64,000 nt of DNA from Gluconacetobacter tumulicola (GCF_014174215.1 NZ_JABEQL010000012.1:58059-122058), one strand, 5' to 3'. Counted from the first letter of the stretch, positions 43,114 through 56,773 are shown. Notes: generated from the letters alone by a model not told the origin. Numbers and translations are program-made.

Positions 43114-44208
43114 ATGGCTCATCTCTTTACGCCATACACGCTGGGCGACGTGACGCTGCGCAACCGGATCGCCGTTTCGCCCATGTGCCAGTATATGGCC
43201 CATGACGGCGTGGTGAACGACTGGCATTATGGACATCTGGGCGCGCTGGCCCGGGGCGGTGCGGGGCTGGTGGTGGTCGAGGCCGCTGCCGTCTCGCCCG
43301 AGGGCCGGATCACGCCCGGCGATGTCGGCATCTGGCGCGACGATCAGGCCGAGGCCCTGGCGCCGATCGCACGCGCGATCACCGCGGCCGGATCGGTGCC
43401 CGGTATCCAGATCGCCCATGCAGGGCGCAAGGCCAGTGCCAATCGGCCATGGGAAGGCGACGACCATCTGCCGCCCGGCGATCCGCGCGCGTGGCAGCCG
43501 ATCGCGCCATCGGCCGTGGCCTTCGGCGCAAACCTGCCGCGCCAGCCGCGCGAGATGGCGATCGGGGACATCGAACGGGTGCGGCAGGATTTCGTATCGG
43601 CCGCCATCCGCGCGCGTGAGGCCGGGTTCAAATGGCTGATGCTGCATTTCGCGCATGGGTATCTGGCGCAGAGCTTCTTTTCTCCCTTCGCCAATCAACG
43701 GACGGACGCCTATGGCGGTTCCGCCGAAAACCGGGCGCGCTTCCTGGTCGAAACCCTGCGCGCGGTGCGCGCGGTATGGCCGGAAGCCCTGCCGCTGTCG
43801 GTCCGGCTGGGCGTGGTCGAATTCGCGGGCGATGATGCCGCGATGCTGGCCGAGGCGCTGACCATGCTGCGCGTGATGAAGGAGGACGGGCTGGGCTTCG
43901 TGGATGTGTCGATCGGCTTCAATACGCCGATGGCGCAGATTCCGTGGGGTCCCGGTTTCCTGGGCGCGATCGCGGGGCATGTCCGGCGCGAGACGGGTCT
44001 GCCGACGGCGACAAGCTGGAATGCTGGCAGCGCGCCGCAGCTTGCCGACGCGATGGTGCGTCAGGGCGAAGTGGATCTGGTCATGGTCGGCCGTCCGCTG
44101 CTGGCCGATCCGCACTGGCCTTATGCGGCCGCGAAGGCGCTGGGCCGTGACGATGCGGCGTCGGTACTGCCGCCGCCCTATGCGCACTGGCTCGCCCGCT
44201 ACCGCTGA
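43114..44208 (+). CDS. NADH:flavin oxidoreductase, old yellow enzyme family (YqjM-like)
   Basis: A 364-residue FMN TIM-barrel ene-reductase. It opens LFTPYTLGDVTLRNRIAVSP with MCQYMAHDG, the YqjM-type active-site Cys region. IQIAHAGRKAS carries the substrate-binding His. MLHFAHGYLAQSFFSPFANQRTD (split by usual HxAHGYLxxxFLSP spacing) and YGGSAENRARF are also present. The end has VGRPLLADPHWP. It would reduce activated C=C bonds with NAD(P)H. It is divergent from an ArsR-type regulator that probably represses it. A small hairpin (CGATGCCC/GGGCATCG, 44228-44253) follows. Confidence 0.93.
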   Translation: MAHLFTPYTLGDVTLRNRIAVSPMCQYMAHDGVVNDWHYGHLGALARGGAGLVVVEAAAVSPEGRITPGDVGIWRDDQAEALAPIARAITAAGSVPGIQIAHAGRKASANRPWEGDDHLPPGDPRAWQPIAPSAVAFGANLPRQPREMAIGDIERVRQDFVSAAIRAREAGFKWLMLHFAHGYLAQSFFSPFANQRTDAYGGSAENRARFLVETLRAVRAVWPEALPLSVRLGVVEFAGDDAAMLAEALTMLRVMKEDGLGFVDVSIGFNTPMAQIPWGPGFLGAIAGHVRRETGLPTATSWNAGSAPQLADAMVRQGEVDLVMVGRPLLADPHWPYAAAKALGRDDAASVLPPPYAHWLARYR

Positions 44209-44295
44209 GAGACGGGTTTTAAGGCATCGATGCCCGGCATCTTCGGGGCATCGGTGCCCATGGCTGGAGAACATCCCCGTGCCGGTGATGCGCGC

Positions 44296-44417
44296 CATGG
44301 AAAACCTGAAAACGGCGCTGCGTCTTCGCCTGCGCAATGGCGGGCCGCGACCCCGCAGCCGAACAGAAGATCGCCAATCTGCTCGACACCGCCGCCCGCG
44401 AGATCGGGGACGCCTGA
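44296..44417 (+). pseudogene. Possible remnant of a gene 3' end
   Basis: A 26-residue frame at 44337-44417 reads MAGRDPAAEQKIANLLDTAA and then REIGDA. Its composition and helix pattern look like a real C-terminus rather than random DNA. Just upstream, in another frame, MENLKTALRLRLRN also looks coding-like. A frameshift around 44335 could join them. I cannot name a family. It may also be a genuine micro-ORF; no ribosome-binding site is clear. Confidence 0.25.
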
Positions 44418-44449
44418 AGGGGGCCCGCACGCCTGTCCGGTCAGGTTCT

Positions 44450-45613
44450 TCAGGTCTGGTCTTCCCGGATCGGGGGCGTGATCGGTGCGCGCACCAGCAG
44501 ATAGGGCGGCTGGCGCAGGTCCTTGCCGCCATTGAAGCCCGCAAGGCGGTTCCATTGGCCCAACGTGCAATAGACATGGGTACGGGTGGCGAAAATACCG
44601 TCCGGCCAGACGATGCGCGGGTCCCGGACCACGACCTCGATCGTGCCGTCCGGTATCCAGCGCATGATCGCATCATGCTCGCTCGCCGTCAGATAGATCC
44701 GGCCATGGGCATCGGTTGCCAGCCCATCGGTCATGACCTTCTCGCCGTGGTCGGTGACGCCGGCCGCGAGCTGTTCCTCCGTCGCGTCGAAATTCGACAG
44801 CAGCGCCGTGGGGATACTGTAGAGACGGCGGCTGGTCAGCGGCGAATAATAGAGCAGTGAACTATCCGGGCTGAGCGTGATGCTGTCCACGCCGCCGATC
44901 GGGAAGGTCGGGTGCTTGGGGTCGTAGCGCAGCGGGCGCCCTTCCAGGACAGTCAGGAACCCTTTCTCGGCCTGGATCGACGGATGATCGGCGAGGACCC
45001 GCCGCTGGCGGCCGGTGGCGATATCGACCACGACCAGCGCCGGCGAGGTGCCGAACGAGGAATCCGCCACATAGGCGGTGCCGCGTGCGCCATGGGTCAG
45101 GTCGACGCGCAGATCGTTCATGTGGCTGTCGGGCCGCATGGCGGGGGGATTCAGCACCACGCTGGCGATCAGCCGGTCGGTCGCGGGGTCGATGCCGATG
45201 ATCTTCGCCGCACCCGGTGCGATGGGGCGGCCGATGATCTTGCCGTCATCGATGGCCCAGAGCCGCCCCCGACTGTCCGTCGTCATGCCGTGGATCGAGA
45301 TCAGCCTGCGGTCCGGCGCGGCGGATGAGGGCAGGCTGAGCGCCGCGTCGGGATAGGGGACCAGCACGTCGCCCTTCAGTTCGGCCAGGGTCGCTTTGCT
45401 GTGGTTTTCGGCATGGCGGGGAAAGCCGATGAAAATGCGGTTATCGGGCGTGACGGCGATCCCGGACGGTCCGGGACCATAGAATTCGGCAACGACTTCC
45501 AGCGATCCGGTGGGGGCCGTATCGCCCGATACCGTGCCGGCGCGTGCGGGGCCGGCCAGGACGGGCAGAAGGGTGGCGCCAGCGGCGGCGGCGAAAAGGT
45601 CGCGACGATTCAA
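44450..45613 (-). CDS. Secreted yellow/MRJP-like beta-propeller protein
   Basis: A 387-residue protein with a Tat-like N-terminus (MNRRDLFAAAAGATLLPVLA) and a beta-propeller resembling the major-royal-jelly/yellow family (SMP-30 superfamily). Stretches include GPSGIAVTPDNRIFIGFPR, HGMTTDSRGRLWAIDDG, MNDLRVDLTHGARGTAYVAD and GVDSITLSPDSSLLYYSP, then VMTDGLATDAHGRIYLTASE. Bacterial members are often annotated as L-dopachrome tautomerase-related or gluconolactonase-like, but function is unproven. It would fold in the cytoplasm and be exported. It stands alone. Confidence 0.85.
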   Translation of the reverse strand: MNRRDLFAAAAGATLLPVLAGPARAGTVSGDTAPTGSLEVVAEFYGPGPSGIAVTPDNRIFIGFPRHAENHSKATLAELKGDVLVPYPDAALSLPSSAAPDRRLISIHGMTTDSRGRLWAIDDGKIIGRPIAPGAAKIIGIDPATDRLIASVVLNPPAMRPDSHMNDLRVDLTHGARGTAYVADSSFGTSPALVVVDIATGRQRRVLADHPSIQAEKGFLTVLEGRPLRYDPKHPTFPIGGVDSITLSPDSSLLYYSPLTSRRLYSIPTALLSNFDATEEQLAAGVTDHGEKVMTDGLATDAHGRIYLTASEHDAIMRWIPDGTIEVVVRDPRIVWPDGIFATRTHVYCTLGQWNRLAGFNGGKDLRQPPYLLVRAPITPPIREDQT

Positions 45614-45915
45614 TGGAAATCTCTCCCGTGTGCGGGTTCAGGGCGGCTGGTGTCGGCGTGCCTCCTGACCTCATGCGGAAAATGTCGATCCGGTCGGCAG
45701 GCCATGCTTCACCAGACCGGAGGTGGTTGCAACTTTCGATGTCGAATATATTCTCGCCAGTCGCAACCCTTTGATCGTTGTCGCGTCTCTTGGAAAAATG
45801 GCTTATTTTTCAAGAGAAAAATCATATATATTGTGGATTGAATATACTATGACGGCCCTGTGTGCCGTTGGTCCGGGTCGCGGGTTTCGGATTGGCTCGG
45901 CCTTCCATCAGTCTC
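45614..45915. other. 302-bp gap between the yellow-like gene and priA
   Basis: No gene seen. It contains the upstream region of the yellow-like gene and the sequence after priA. It is AT-rich between 45735 and 45855. An imperfect hairpin TCTTGGAAAAAT / ATTTTTCAAGA (45790-45815) is the only structure noted. Confidence 0.45.
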
Positions 45916-48168
45916 CTAGAGGAACGAGACGGGATCGATATCGACATCGATCCGCGCGCCGCGTTCCGGGGCCACCCGCTCCAGCCATTGCCGCACGATC
46001 GGTTGCAGCGCGATCTCGCGTCGTGCGCGCAGCAGCAGCCGCCGGCGGTGGCGGCCGCGCAGGATGGCCAGAGGGGCCGGCGCCGGGCCCAGGACCTGCA
46101 TGCCCTCGCCGCGCGGGGCGCTGGCCCCCAGGGCGCGGGCGGTGGCGTCGGCGGCTTCCGGCGTGTCGGCACTGACGATCAGCGCTGCCAGGCGCCCGAA
46201 CGGGGGCCAGAAGCCGGGGCGGCGCTGCTCGGCTTCCTGCCGCATGAAGCTGGCGAAATCGCCCGAGACCAGGGCCTGCATCACCGGGTGTTCGGTGCAA
46301 TAGCTTTGCAGCAGGACCGTGCCCGGCGCCTCGGCACGGCCGGCGCGGCCGGCGACCTGATGCAGCAACTGCACCGTGCGTTCCGCCGCGCGCAGGTCGC
46401 CGCCGCCCAGCCCCAGATCGGCGTCGACGACGCCGACCAGGGTGAGGTGCGGAAAATGCCAGCCCTTGGCCACGATCTGGGTGCCGATCACCAGATCGAC
46501 CTCGCGCCGGGCGATCTGCGCCACCGCATCGGCAGTCGCCGCCGGGCCGGGCAGCGTGTCGCTGGCCATGACCAGCAGGCGGGCGTCGGGGAAGGTGGCG
46601 CGGGCTTCCTCGGTGATGCGTTCCACGCCGGGGCCGATCGGGGTCAGGCTGGCTTCGGCATGGCAGGAGGGGCAGGTGGGGGGGGTGGGCTCCTGATAGC
46701 CGCAATGATGGCAGGTGATCACCCGGCGCGCGCGATGTTCCACCAGCCAGGCGGTGCAGTTGGGGCATTGCAGGCGATGGCCGCAGGTGCGGCACAGCGT
46801 CAGCGGCGCATAGCCGCGACGGTTGAGGAACAGCATGGCCTGTTCGCCGCGCGCCATCGTCGCCTGCATGGCCTCGGTCAGCACGGGCGACAGGAACAGG
46901 CCGCGTTCGGGCGGGTGGGCGCGCATGTCCACGGTGCGCACCTCGGGCATGGCCGCCCCGCCATGCCGTGCGGTCAGCGCCAGATGGCGGTAGCGGCCGG
47001 CGCCGACATTGGCCAGCGTCTCCAGGCTGGGCGTGGCGGAAACCAGGATGATCGGGGCGTGGTCCATGCGCGCCCGCACCACCGCCATGTCGCGCGCATG
47101 GTATGTCACGCCGTCTTCCTGCTTGAAGGCGCTTTCATGCTCCTCGTCGACGATGATCAGGCCCAGTTCCGCGAACGGCAGGAACAGGGCCGAGCGCGCG
47201 CCCACCACCACGCGCGCGCTGCCTTCGGCCACCGCGTGCCAGGTGACGCGGCGCAGGCGCGGGCTCAGGTCGGAATGCCAGAGCGCGGGTTCGGCCCCGA
47301 AGCGGCGGGCAAAGCGGCCGGTCCATTGCGCCGACAGGGCGATTTCCGGCAGCAGCACCAGCACCTGCCGGCCGCGTTCCAGGCAGGCGGCGATGGCTTC
47401 CAGATAGATCTCGGTCTTGCCCGATCCGGTGACGCCTTCCAGCAGCGTGACGGAGAAGCCGCCCGCGCCGGCGAGGTCGCGCAGGCTTTGCGCCGCCTCC
47501 CTCTGGCCGTCGCCCAGGGTCGGCGGGCAATAAGCGGGGGCGGGCGTGGCGAATGGGGGGGCGGGTTTCAGCACCACGGCACGCAGCGCGCCGGCATCGG
47601 CCAGTCCGCGCACGACGCCGGCCCCAACACCTGCGCGCCGCGCCAGTTCGGCGCCCGGGAGCGGGCCGTCGCTGGTGGCAACGTCCAGTACCCGGCGGCG
47701 GGCGGGGGTTTCGCGCAGGTCGGGCGGCGCTTCGGCGGCGGCCCAGCCCGTCGCGGGAGTGATGGGGGTGGTGGCCGCGGTGCGCAGCGCCATCGCCAGC
47801 ACCATGCCCGGCGGCGAGAGCGTATAGGCCGCGACCCAGTCGACGAAACGGCGCAGCGCGCCGGGCAGGGGCGGCTGGTCCAGGCGGGTGAGCACCGGTT
47901 TCAGCCGTCCGTCGGCGACGGGCTTCATCGGTGGCGGTGTGAATTCGGGCGGCAGGGCGGGGGCCGGGTCCCAGACCACGCCGGTTTCGGTCCGGCGGCC
48001 CAGCGGCACGCTGACGATGTCGCCCGGTTGCAGGTCGGCCAGCGCGGGGGGCACGGCATAGTCGAACGGGCCGGGAAAGGGCAGCGGCAACAGCACCGCG
48101 ACGCGCGGTCGGCCGGCGCTTTCCGGCTTTCGCGCGGGGGGGCGTTTGTCTAGACTCGCGTTTACCAT
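45916..48168 (-). CDS. priA: Primosomal protein N' (replication restart helicase PriA)
   Basis: A 750-residue superfamily 2 DNA helicase that restarts stalled forks. The N-terminal 3'-DNA-binding domain has VAVLLPLPFPGPFDYAVP. The helicase core has Walker A GVTGSGKTEIYLEA, Walker B IIVDEEHESAF and LVSATPSLETLAN. A zinc module contains eight cysteines (CRTCGHRLQCPNC, then CHHCGYQ and CPSCHA). The C-terminal part has IGTQIVAKGWHFPHLTLVGV, QVAGRAGRAE. Start ATG at 48168 gives the usual short leader. Its start codon overlaps, on the other strand, a small frame leading into xerC. Confidence 0.95.
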   Translation of the reverse strand: MVNASLDKRPPARKPESAGRPRVAVLLPLPFPGPFDYAVPPALADLQPGDIVSVPLGRRTETGVVWDPAPALPPEFTPPPMKPVADGRLKPVLTRLDQPPLPGALRRFVDWVAAYTLSPPGMVLAMALRTAATTPITPATGWAAAEAPPDLRETPARRRVLDVATSDGPLPGAELARRAGVGAGVVRGLADAGALRAVVLKPAPPFATPAPAYCPPTLGDGQREAAQSLRDLAGAGGFSVTLLEGVTGSGKTEIYLEAIAACLERGRQVLVLLPEIALSAQWTGRFARRFGAEPALWHSDLSPRLRRVTWHAVAEGSARVVVGARSALFLPFAELGLIIVDEEHESAFKQEDGVTYHARDMAVVRARMDHAPIILVSATPSLETLANVGAGRYRHLALTARHGGAAMPEVRTVDMRAHPPERGLFLSPVLTEAMQATMARGEQAMLFLNRRGYAPLTLCRTCGHRLQCPNCTAWLVEHRARRVITCHHCGYQEPTPPTCPSCHAEASLTPIGPGVERITEEARATFPDARLLVMASDTLPGPAATADAVAQIARREVDLVIGTQIVAKGWHFPHLTLVGVVDADLGLGGGDLRAAERTVQLLHQVAGRAGRAEAPGTVLLQSYCTEHPVMQALVSGDFASFMRQEAEQRRPGFWPPFGRLAALIVSADTPEAADATARALGASAPRGEGMQVLGPAPAPLAILRGRHRRRLLLRARREIALQPIVRQWLERVAPERGARIDVDIDPVSFL

Positions 48169-48237
48169 GAGGTTTTTTATCGTCCTGGCCGCCGGCTGTC
48201 TTGTCCCGCGATCGGCGCACGCCGTGCGGCTGCGGTC

Positions 48238-48241
<4 letters not shown>
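48167..48241 (+). CDS. 24-residue candidate leader peptide before xerC
   Basis: The frame codes for MRFFIVLAAGCLVPRSAHAV then RLRS, which looks like a minimal signal peptide. Its stop overlaps the xerC start (ATGA), so if translated it would be coupled to xerC. No strong ribosome-binding site is visible, and its ATG overlaps the priA start codon on the opposite strand. Confidence 0.3.
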
Positions 48242-51177
<2,936 letters not shown>

Positions 51178-51214
51178 CGGGCATGGCGGGATGTGCCGCC
51201 ATGCCCGGTCCGGT

Positions 51215-51736
51215 TCAGCCCTTCAGATGGGCATTGCAGACGCTGTAATAGCCGCCGCCCTTCTGGATCCATTTCAGGCCGCCATTGGCGTTGGTCGCCT
51301 TGTTGGCGTTGTACTGGTCCAGGCAGGTGTGCATGCGGGCCTTGCCGGGGCTTTCGCTGGAATATTTTGGCGAAAGCGCGGTGGGCAGTACTGCACTGCC
51401 GGCGGCGGCGGTGGCCGCGATGCTGGCCGGATTCTTGGATGGCGTGACCGGCGCCTGCGGCGGTGCCGCAGTCACCGACGGGGTCGCCTGCTCGGCGGGC
51501 GTGGTGGCGGCCGGTGCGGCAGCGGTCGCCGCCGGTGTCGTGTCCGTCGCGCACTGTGCCGCCTTGAAGTCCTTGTAGGTCTGGCCCTTGATCGTGCCGG
51601 CTTTCCGCTCGGCATTGAACTTCTTGTAGCAGGCCTGCGCCGGGCTGTCGGCGTGGGCAGCCGGAGCGGCGAACGGGATGGCCGGCGAGGCGAGAAGCAG
51701 GGCGGCGGCGATTCGGCCGCGAAGTGCGAGAGCCAT
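51215..51736 (-). CDS. Secreted cysteine-containing protein of unknown function
   Basis: A 173-residue protein with a signal peptide (MALALRGRIAAALLLASPAI to AHA). Two small cysteine-containing basic modules, ACYKKFNAERKAGTIKGQTY ending in QC near the N-terminus and CLDQYNANKATNANGGLKWI ending in C near the C-terminus, flank a long Ala/Pro/Thr-rich linker. I recall such modules in other alphaproteobacterial secreted proteins but cannot name a function. The linker should be disordered. The gene lies alone between the protease and amtB. Confidence 0.72.
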   Translation of the reverse strand: MALALRGRIAAALLLASPAIPFAAPAAHADSPAQACYKKFNAERKAGTIKGQTYKDFKAAQCATDTTPAATAAAPAATTPAEQATPSVTAAPPQAPVTPSKNPASIAATAAAGSAVLPTALSPKYSSESPGKARMHTCLDQYNANKATNANGGLKWIQKGGGYYSVCNAHLKG

Positions 51737-51848
51737 GGCTAGGGCGATCCTTTCCGTTTTCGGAATGGCCCGATGCCGCGCCATGCGACGGGGCCATTCA
51801 GTCTGGACGGAATCCCATAACATCATGACTTGAATACGGAAAGAAAAA

Positions 51849-51876
51849 GGCCGAACCGCGTCCGCGGTTCGGCCTG
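51849..51876 (-). terminator. Intrinsic terminator of glnK-amtB
   Basis: A 13-bp perfect stem AGGCCGAACCGCG / CGCGGTTCGGCCT with two unpaired bases is followed on the minus strand by TTTTCTTT. It lies 20 bp after the amtB stop and is the clearest intrinsic terminator in the window. Confidence 0.88.
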
Positions 51877-51895
51877 AGAAGGCGGAGCGGACGGA

Positions 51896-53802
<1,907 letters not shown>

Positions 53803-53855
53803 TCACTCTTGTCGGCGGGCCGTCGGGCCGGCACGGCTATCACAGGACCACAGGC

Positions 53856-55091
53856 ATGACCGCAGGCATGACGTCCCACTCCCAGACCGGCGCCGGGCAT
53901 GACGATGTGGATGTCTGCATCGTGGGGGCCGGGCCGGTCGGCGCCACGCTGGCCTGCCGGCTGGCGGTGGCGGGCCTGCGCGTGGCCATTGTCGACCGCG
54001 CTTCCCTGCCGCCGATGGAGGACCCGGCCTTCGACGGTCGCGCCTATGCCATCGCCGCCGGCCCGCGCCGCCTGCTGGAAGAGGCCGGCGTGTGGGAGCT
54101 GCTGCCCCTGGAAGCCTGCCCGATCGAGGAAATCCGCGTCTCCGACGGCCGGCCGGGCGAGGCACCGTCGCCCCTGTTCCTCGAATTCGGGCGGGAAGAC
54201 GCCGACCAGCCCTTCGGCTGGATGATCGAGGCACGGGCATTGCGCGTGGCGCTGAATCGGGCGCTGTATGCCCACGACCTGATCACGGTGCTGGCGCCCG
54301 AGGAAGTGACGGTGACCCGCACGGAAGAAGGTGCATGGGTGCGGACCCGCTCGGGCCGGACATTCGGCGCGCGGCTGGTCGTGGCGGCCGAGGGGCGGCG
54401 GTCCGCGCTACGCGACCAGGCGCGGATCGGCATCACCCGCCTGCCATACCATCAGAGCGGCATCGTCTGCGCCGTGGCGCACGAACACCCGCACAACAAC
54501 CGGGCGCTGGAACATTTCCTGCCCGCCGGGCCGTTCGCGCAACTGCCGATGGCCGCGACGCCCGAGCATCCGAATCTGTCGGCCATCGTCTGGTCCGAAA
54601 GCGACGCACTGGCCCAGCGCATGGTGGGGCTGCCGCACGATGCCTTCGCCCACGAGATCCAGCGCCGCATGGGCGACTGGCTCGGCCGGGTGACGCCGGT
54701 CGGGCGGCGCTGGGTCTATCCGCTGTCCGCGCAATATGCCCAGCGTTATTTCGATACGCGGATGGTGCTGGTGGGGGATGCGGCCCACGGCATCCATCCC
54801 ATCGCCGGGCAGGGGCTGAACCTGGGCTTCCGCGACGTGGCGGCGCTGTGCGATGTGCTGATCGCCGCTCACGCGCGGGGCGAGGATGTGGGCGCGCCTT
54901 CCCTGCTGCGCCGCTATCAGGCGCGTTGCCGGCCCGCCAACATGCTGATGCTGGCCGCGACCGACATGCTGGAGCGGATGTTCGGCAACGACAATCCCGT
55001 TCTGCGCCGCGCCCGCGACCTGGGCCTGGCCGGGGTGCATCGGATGCCCGCGCTGCGGCGGGCCTTCGTACGCCACGCCATGGGCCTCTGA
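53856..55091 (+). CDS. UbiH/UbiF/COQ6-family FAD hydroxylase
   Basis: A 411-residue aromatic-ring hydroxylase, probably of ubiquinone synthesis. Features: FAD motif VDVCIVGAGPVGATLACRLA with VAIVDR, a central RTRSGRTFGARLVVAAEGRR, and the family hallmark GDAAHGIHPIAGQGLNLGFR. Length and ending are typical. Which ring position it hydroxylates cannot be told from sequence. ATG at 53856 or 53868 are both possible; neither has a strong ribosome-binding site. It is divergent from glnK and followed by a complex inverted repeat. Confidence 0.9.
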   Translation: MTAGMTSHSQTGAGHDDVDVCIVGAGPVGATLACRLAVAGLRVAIVDRASLPPMEDPAFDGRAYAIAAGPRRLLEEAGVWELLPLEACPIEEIRVSDGRPGEAPSPLFLEFGREDADQPFGWMIEARALRVALNRALYAHDLITVLAPEEVTVTRTEEGAWVRTRSGRTFGARLVVAAEGRRSALRDQARIGITRLPYHQSGIVCAVAHEHPHNNRALEHFLPAGPFAQLPMAATPEHPNLSAIVWSESDALAQRMVGLPHDAFAHEIQRRMGDWLGRVTPVGRRWVYPLSAQYAQRYFDTRMVLVGDAAHGIHPIAGQGLNLGFRDVAALCDVLIAAHARGEDVGAPSLLRRYQARCRPANMLMLAATDMLERMFGNDNPVLRRARDLGLAGVHRMPALRRAFVRHAMGL

Positions 55092-55092
55092 G

Positions 55093-55250
55093 CGTGGGCG
55101 GACATGCCGGCTGGTGGCGATCCGACGCACGTTTCCTGTGCTCCGGTGCTCACGGCCGATAAGGCCGCTCCGCTCCGGTGCTCGGAAACGCACGCCGGGC
55201 GCGGCCCTTTCGGGCCGCTCTCGCTCACCAGCCCACATGTCCGCCCACGC
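55093..55250. repeat. 158-bp inverted repeat containing REP-like copy 2 (BIME-like)
   Basis: The ends are GCGTGGGCGGACATG (55093-55107) and its exact complement CATGTCCGCCCACGC (55236-55250). Inside the left end is a REP-like unit (GGCTGGTGGCGATCCGACGC then GTTTCC, about 55109-55135). Inside the right end is a related unit in the opposite orientation (reading back from about 55230 to 55187), with its own GC hairpin GCGGCCC-TTTC-GGGCCGC (55203-55220). CTCCGGTGCT occurs twice in the centre. Confidence 0.75.
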
Positions 55251-55336
55251 TTGGGATGATTCACTTGTTTCCACCGCCTCTGGTTAAGGAGACGGTGCGT
55301 TCCCATATCGTTCCTTCCGCTGACAGGACCGGTTTC

Positions 55337-56200
55337 ATGCCTGAACTCTCTCCGACTTCGCTGGCCTCGGCCCGCGGCGCGCGCGCCGTGGTCGATCCGA
55401 CCTTGCTGCCCATCGACCAGGAACGGTTGTGGACCGATATCGCGGCGGGGTGCGAAGGCTGTGACGATCCGCTGGTGCGTGGGTTGCTGGCGACCGGCAT
55501 CCGCAATCATGCCACCTTCGCCAATGGGCTGGCCGCGCTGATCGGGCGCAAGCTGGGCGATCGGTCGGTGGCCGATGACGCGCTGTCGGAACTGGTGACC
55601 GAGGCCTTCGCCGCCGATCCTCAAATCGCCGCCGCCGCCGCCGCCGACCTGGTGGCGATCCGCGAGCGCGATCCGGCGACGGCGAACTACGCGACGCCGT
55701 TCCTGTTCTTCAAGGGCTATCATGCGGTGCAGAGCTACCGCGTGGCCCACTGGCTGTGGAACAACGGCCGGCGCTATCTGGCGCTGCATCTGCAAAGCCG
55801 CACGTCGGAACTGTTCGCCGTGGATATTCATCCGGCGGCGCGGCTGGGGCGGCGCATCCTGTTCGATCATGGAACGGGGATCGTGATCGGCGAGACCTCG
55901 GTGCTGGAAGATGACGTGTCGCTGTTGCAGGGCGTGACGCTGGGCGGCACCGGCAAGAATGTCGGGGACCGCCACCCGAAGGTGCGGCGCGGGGTGCTGA
56001 TCGGCGCCGGCGCCAAGATCCTGGGCAATATCGAACTGGGCGAGGGCGCCAAGGTCGGTGCCGGGTCGATCGTGCTGGAATCGGTACCGCCCTTCACCAC
56101 CGTGGTCGGCAATCCGGCGCGCCCGGTCGGCACGCGCCATAGCGCGCTGCCGGCCTTCACCATGGATCAGATGCTCCCCCCAATCGACTACATGATCTGA
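55337..56200 (+). CDS. cysE: Serine O-acetyltransferase
   Basis: A 287-residue enzyme making O-acetylserine for cysteine synthesis. The helical N-terminal domain is followed by a left-handed beta-helix of hexapeptide repeats: IHPAARLGRRILFDHGTGIV with the catalytic His, IGETSVLEDDVSLLQGVTLG and GTGKNVGDRHPKVRRGVLIG, then AGAKILGNIELGEGAKVGAG. The C-terminal tail has no obvious cysteine-feedback Ile motif (it ends PPIDYMI, and SAT tails often end in Ile). The start at 55337 has AGGA eight bases upstream; an in-frame GTG at 55295 directly behind AAGGAG is a real alternative. Confidence 0.92.
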   Translation: MPELSPTSLASARGARAVVDPTLLPIDQERLWTDIAAGCEGCDDPLVRGLLATGIRNHATFANGLAALIGRKLGDRSVADDALSELVTEAFAADPQIAAAAAADLVAIRERDPATANYATPFLFFKGYHAVQSYRVAHWLWNNGRRYLALHLQSRTSELFAVDIHPAARLGRRILFDHGTGIVIGETSVLEDDVSLLQGVTLGGTGKNVGDRHPKVRRGVLIGAGAKILGNIELGEGAKVGAGSIVLESVPPFTTVVGNPARPVGTRHSALPAFTMDQMLPPIDYMI

Positions 56201-56214
56201 CAAGCCCGACCGGA

Positions 56215-56246
56215 AATGCGCGCTGGCGGCGATCCAGCGCGCGTTT
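56215..56246. repeat. REP-like palindrome, copy 3
   Basis: GCGCGCTGG-CGGCGAT-CCAGCGCGC followed by GTTTGCC is the most perfect copy: a 9-bp stem with a 7-base loop. It lies 15 bp after cysE, between convergent cysE and lrp-like genes. Confidence 0.75.
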
Positions 56247-56305
56247 GCCGGGCAAGTCCTCGCGGCAGGGATCGGAAGTCCGAGCGCACCGGCCTGGAAT
56301 GCGGG

Positions 56306-56773
56306 TCAGAAATGCAGGTAGGTCCGCTGGACGACCTCCTTCATGGAGAAGAACGTCCTGGTCATGCGAATCCCCGGAAGCGAGACCAGCCAGTCGCCAT
56401 AGATCGCGTTGAATTCGTCGATCGACGACGCCCGGATCGTGACAAGGTAATCGAATTCACCGGACACGAGGTAGCACGAGACGACCAGCGGGTGATCGCG
56501 GATCGCGGCTTCGAATTCCGCGAAAGCCAGCTTATTCAGTCGGTCCAGGCAGACGCCCATGACGATGACCGCGCTTCGTCCGACCGCGGTCGGGGCGACG
56601 TCGGCCCTGAAGCCGGTGATGATGCCGTCCTCGGTCAGGCGCTGCACGCGCCGGAAACAGGTTGCGGTGCTGGTCACGGCATGGCGCGCCAGGTCGGTGA
56701 TCGAAATCCGCCCGTCGATGCTGAGAACCCGCAGGATTCGCTTGTCGATTTCGTCTATGTCAAACTGTTTCAC
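56306..56773 (-). CDS. Lrp/AsnC family regulator, divergent from a TonB receptor
   Basis: A 155-residue Lrp-type protein. The helix-turn-helix is IDEIDKRILRVLSIDGRIS, then ITDLARHAVTSTATCFRRVQ. The RAM domain includes VVSCYLVSGEFDYLVTIRAS and LPGIRMTRTFFSMKEVVQR. It differs clearly from the dad-linked regulator. Divergent placement from the TonB receptor and amidohydrolase suggests local control in response to an amino acid or peptide. A TTCAT-TCTG-ATGAA inverted repeat lies in the gap (56840-56853). Confidence 0.9.
   Translation of the reverse strand: MKQFDIDEIDKRILRVLSIDGRISITDLARHAVTSTATCFRRVQRLTEDGIITGFRADVAPTAVGRSAVIVMGVCLDRLNKLAFAEFEAAIRDHPLVVSCYLVSGEFDYLVTIRASSIDEFNAIYGDWLVSLPGIRMTRTFFSMKEVVQRTYLHF

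Noticed and set aside
45862..48153. Long plus-strand frame opposite priA
   Set aside because: Gln/Gly/His-rich, no domain, and antisense to complete helicase motifs of PriA.
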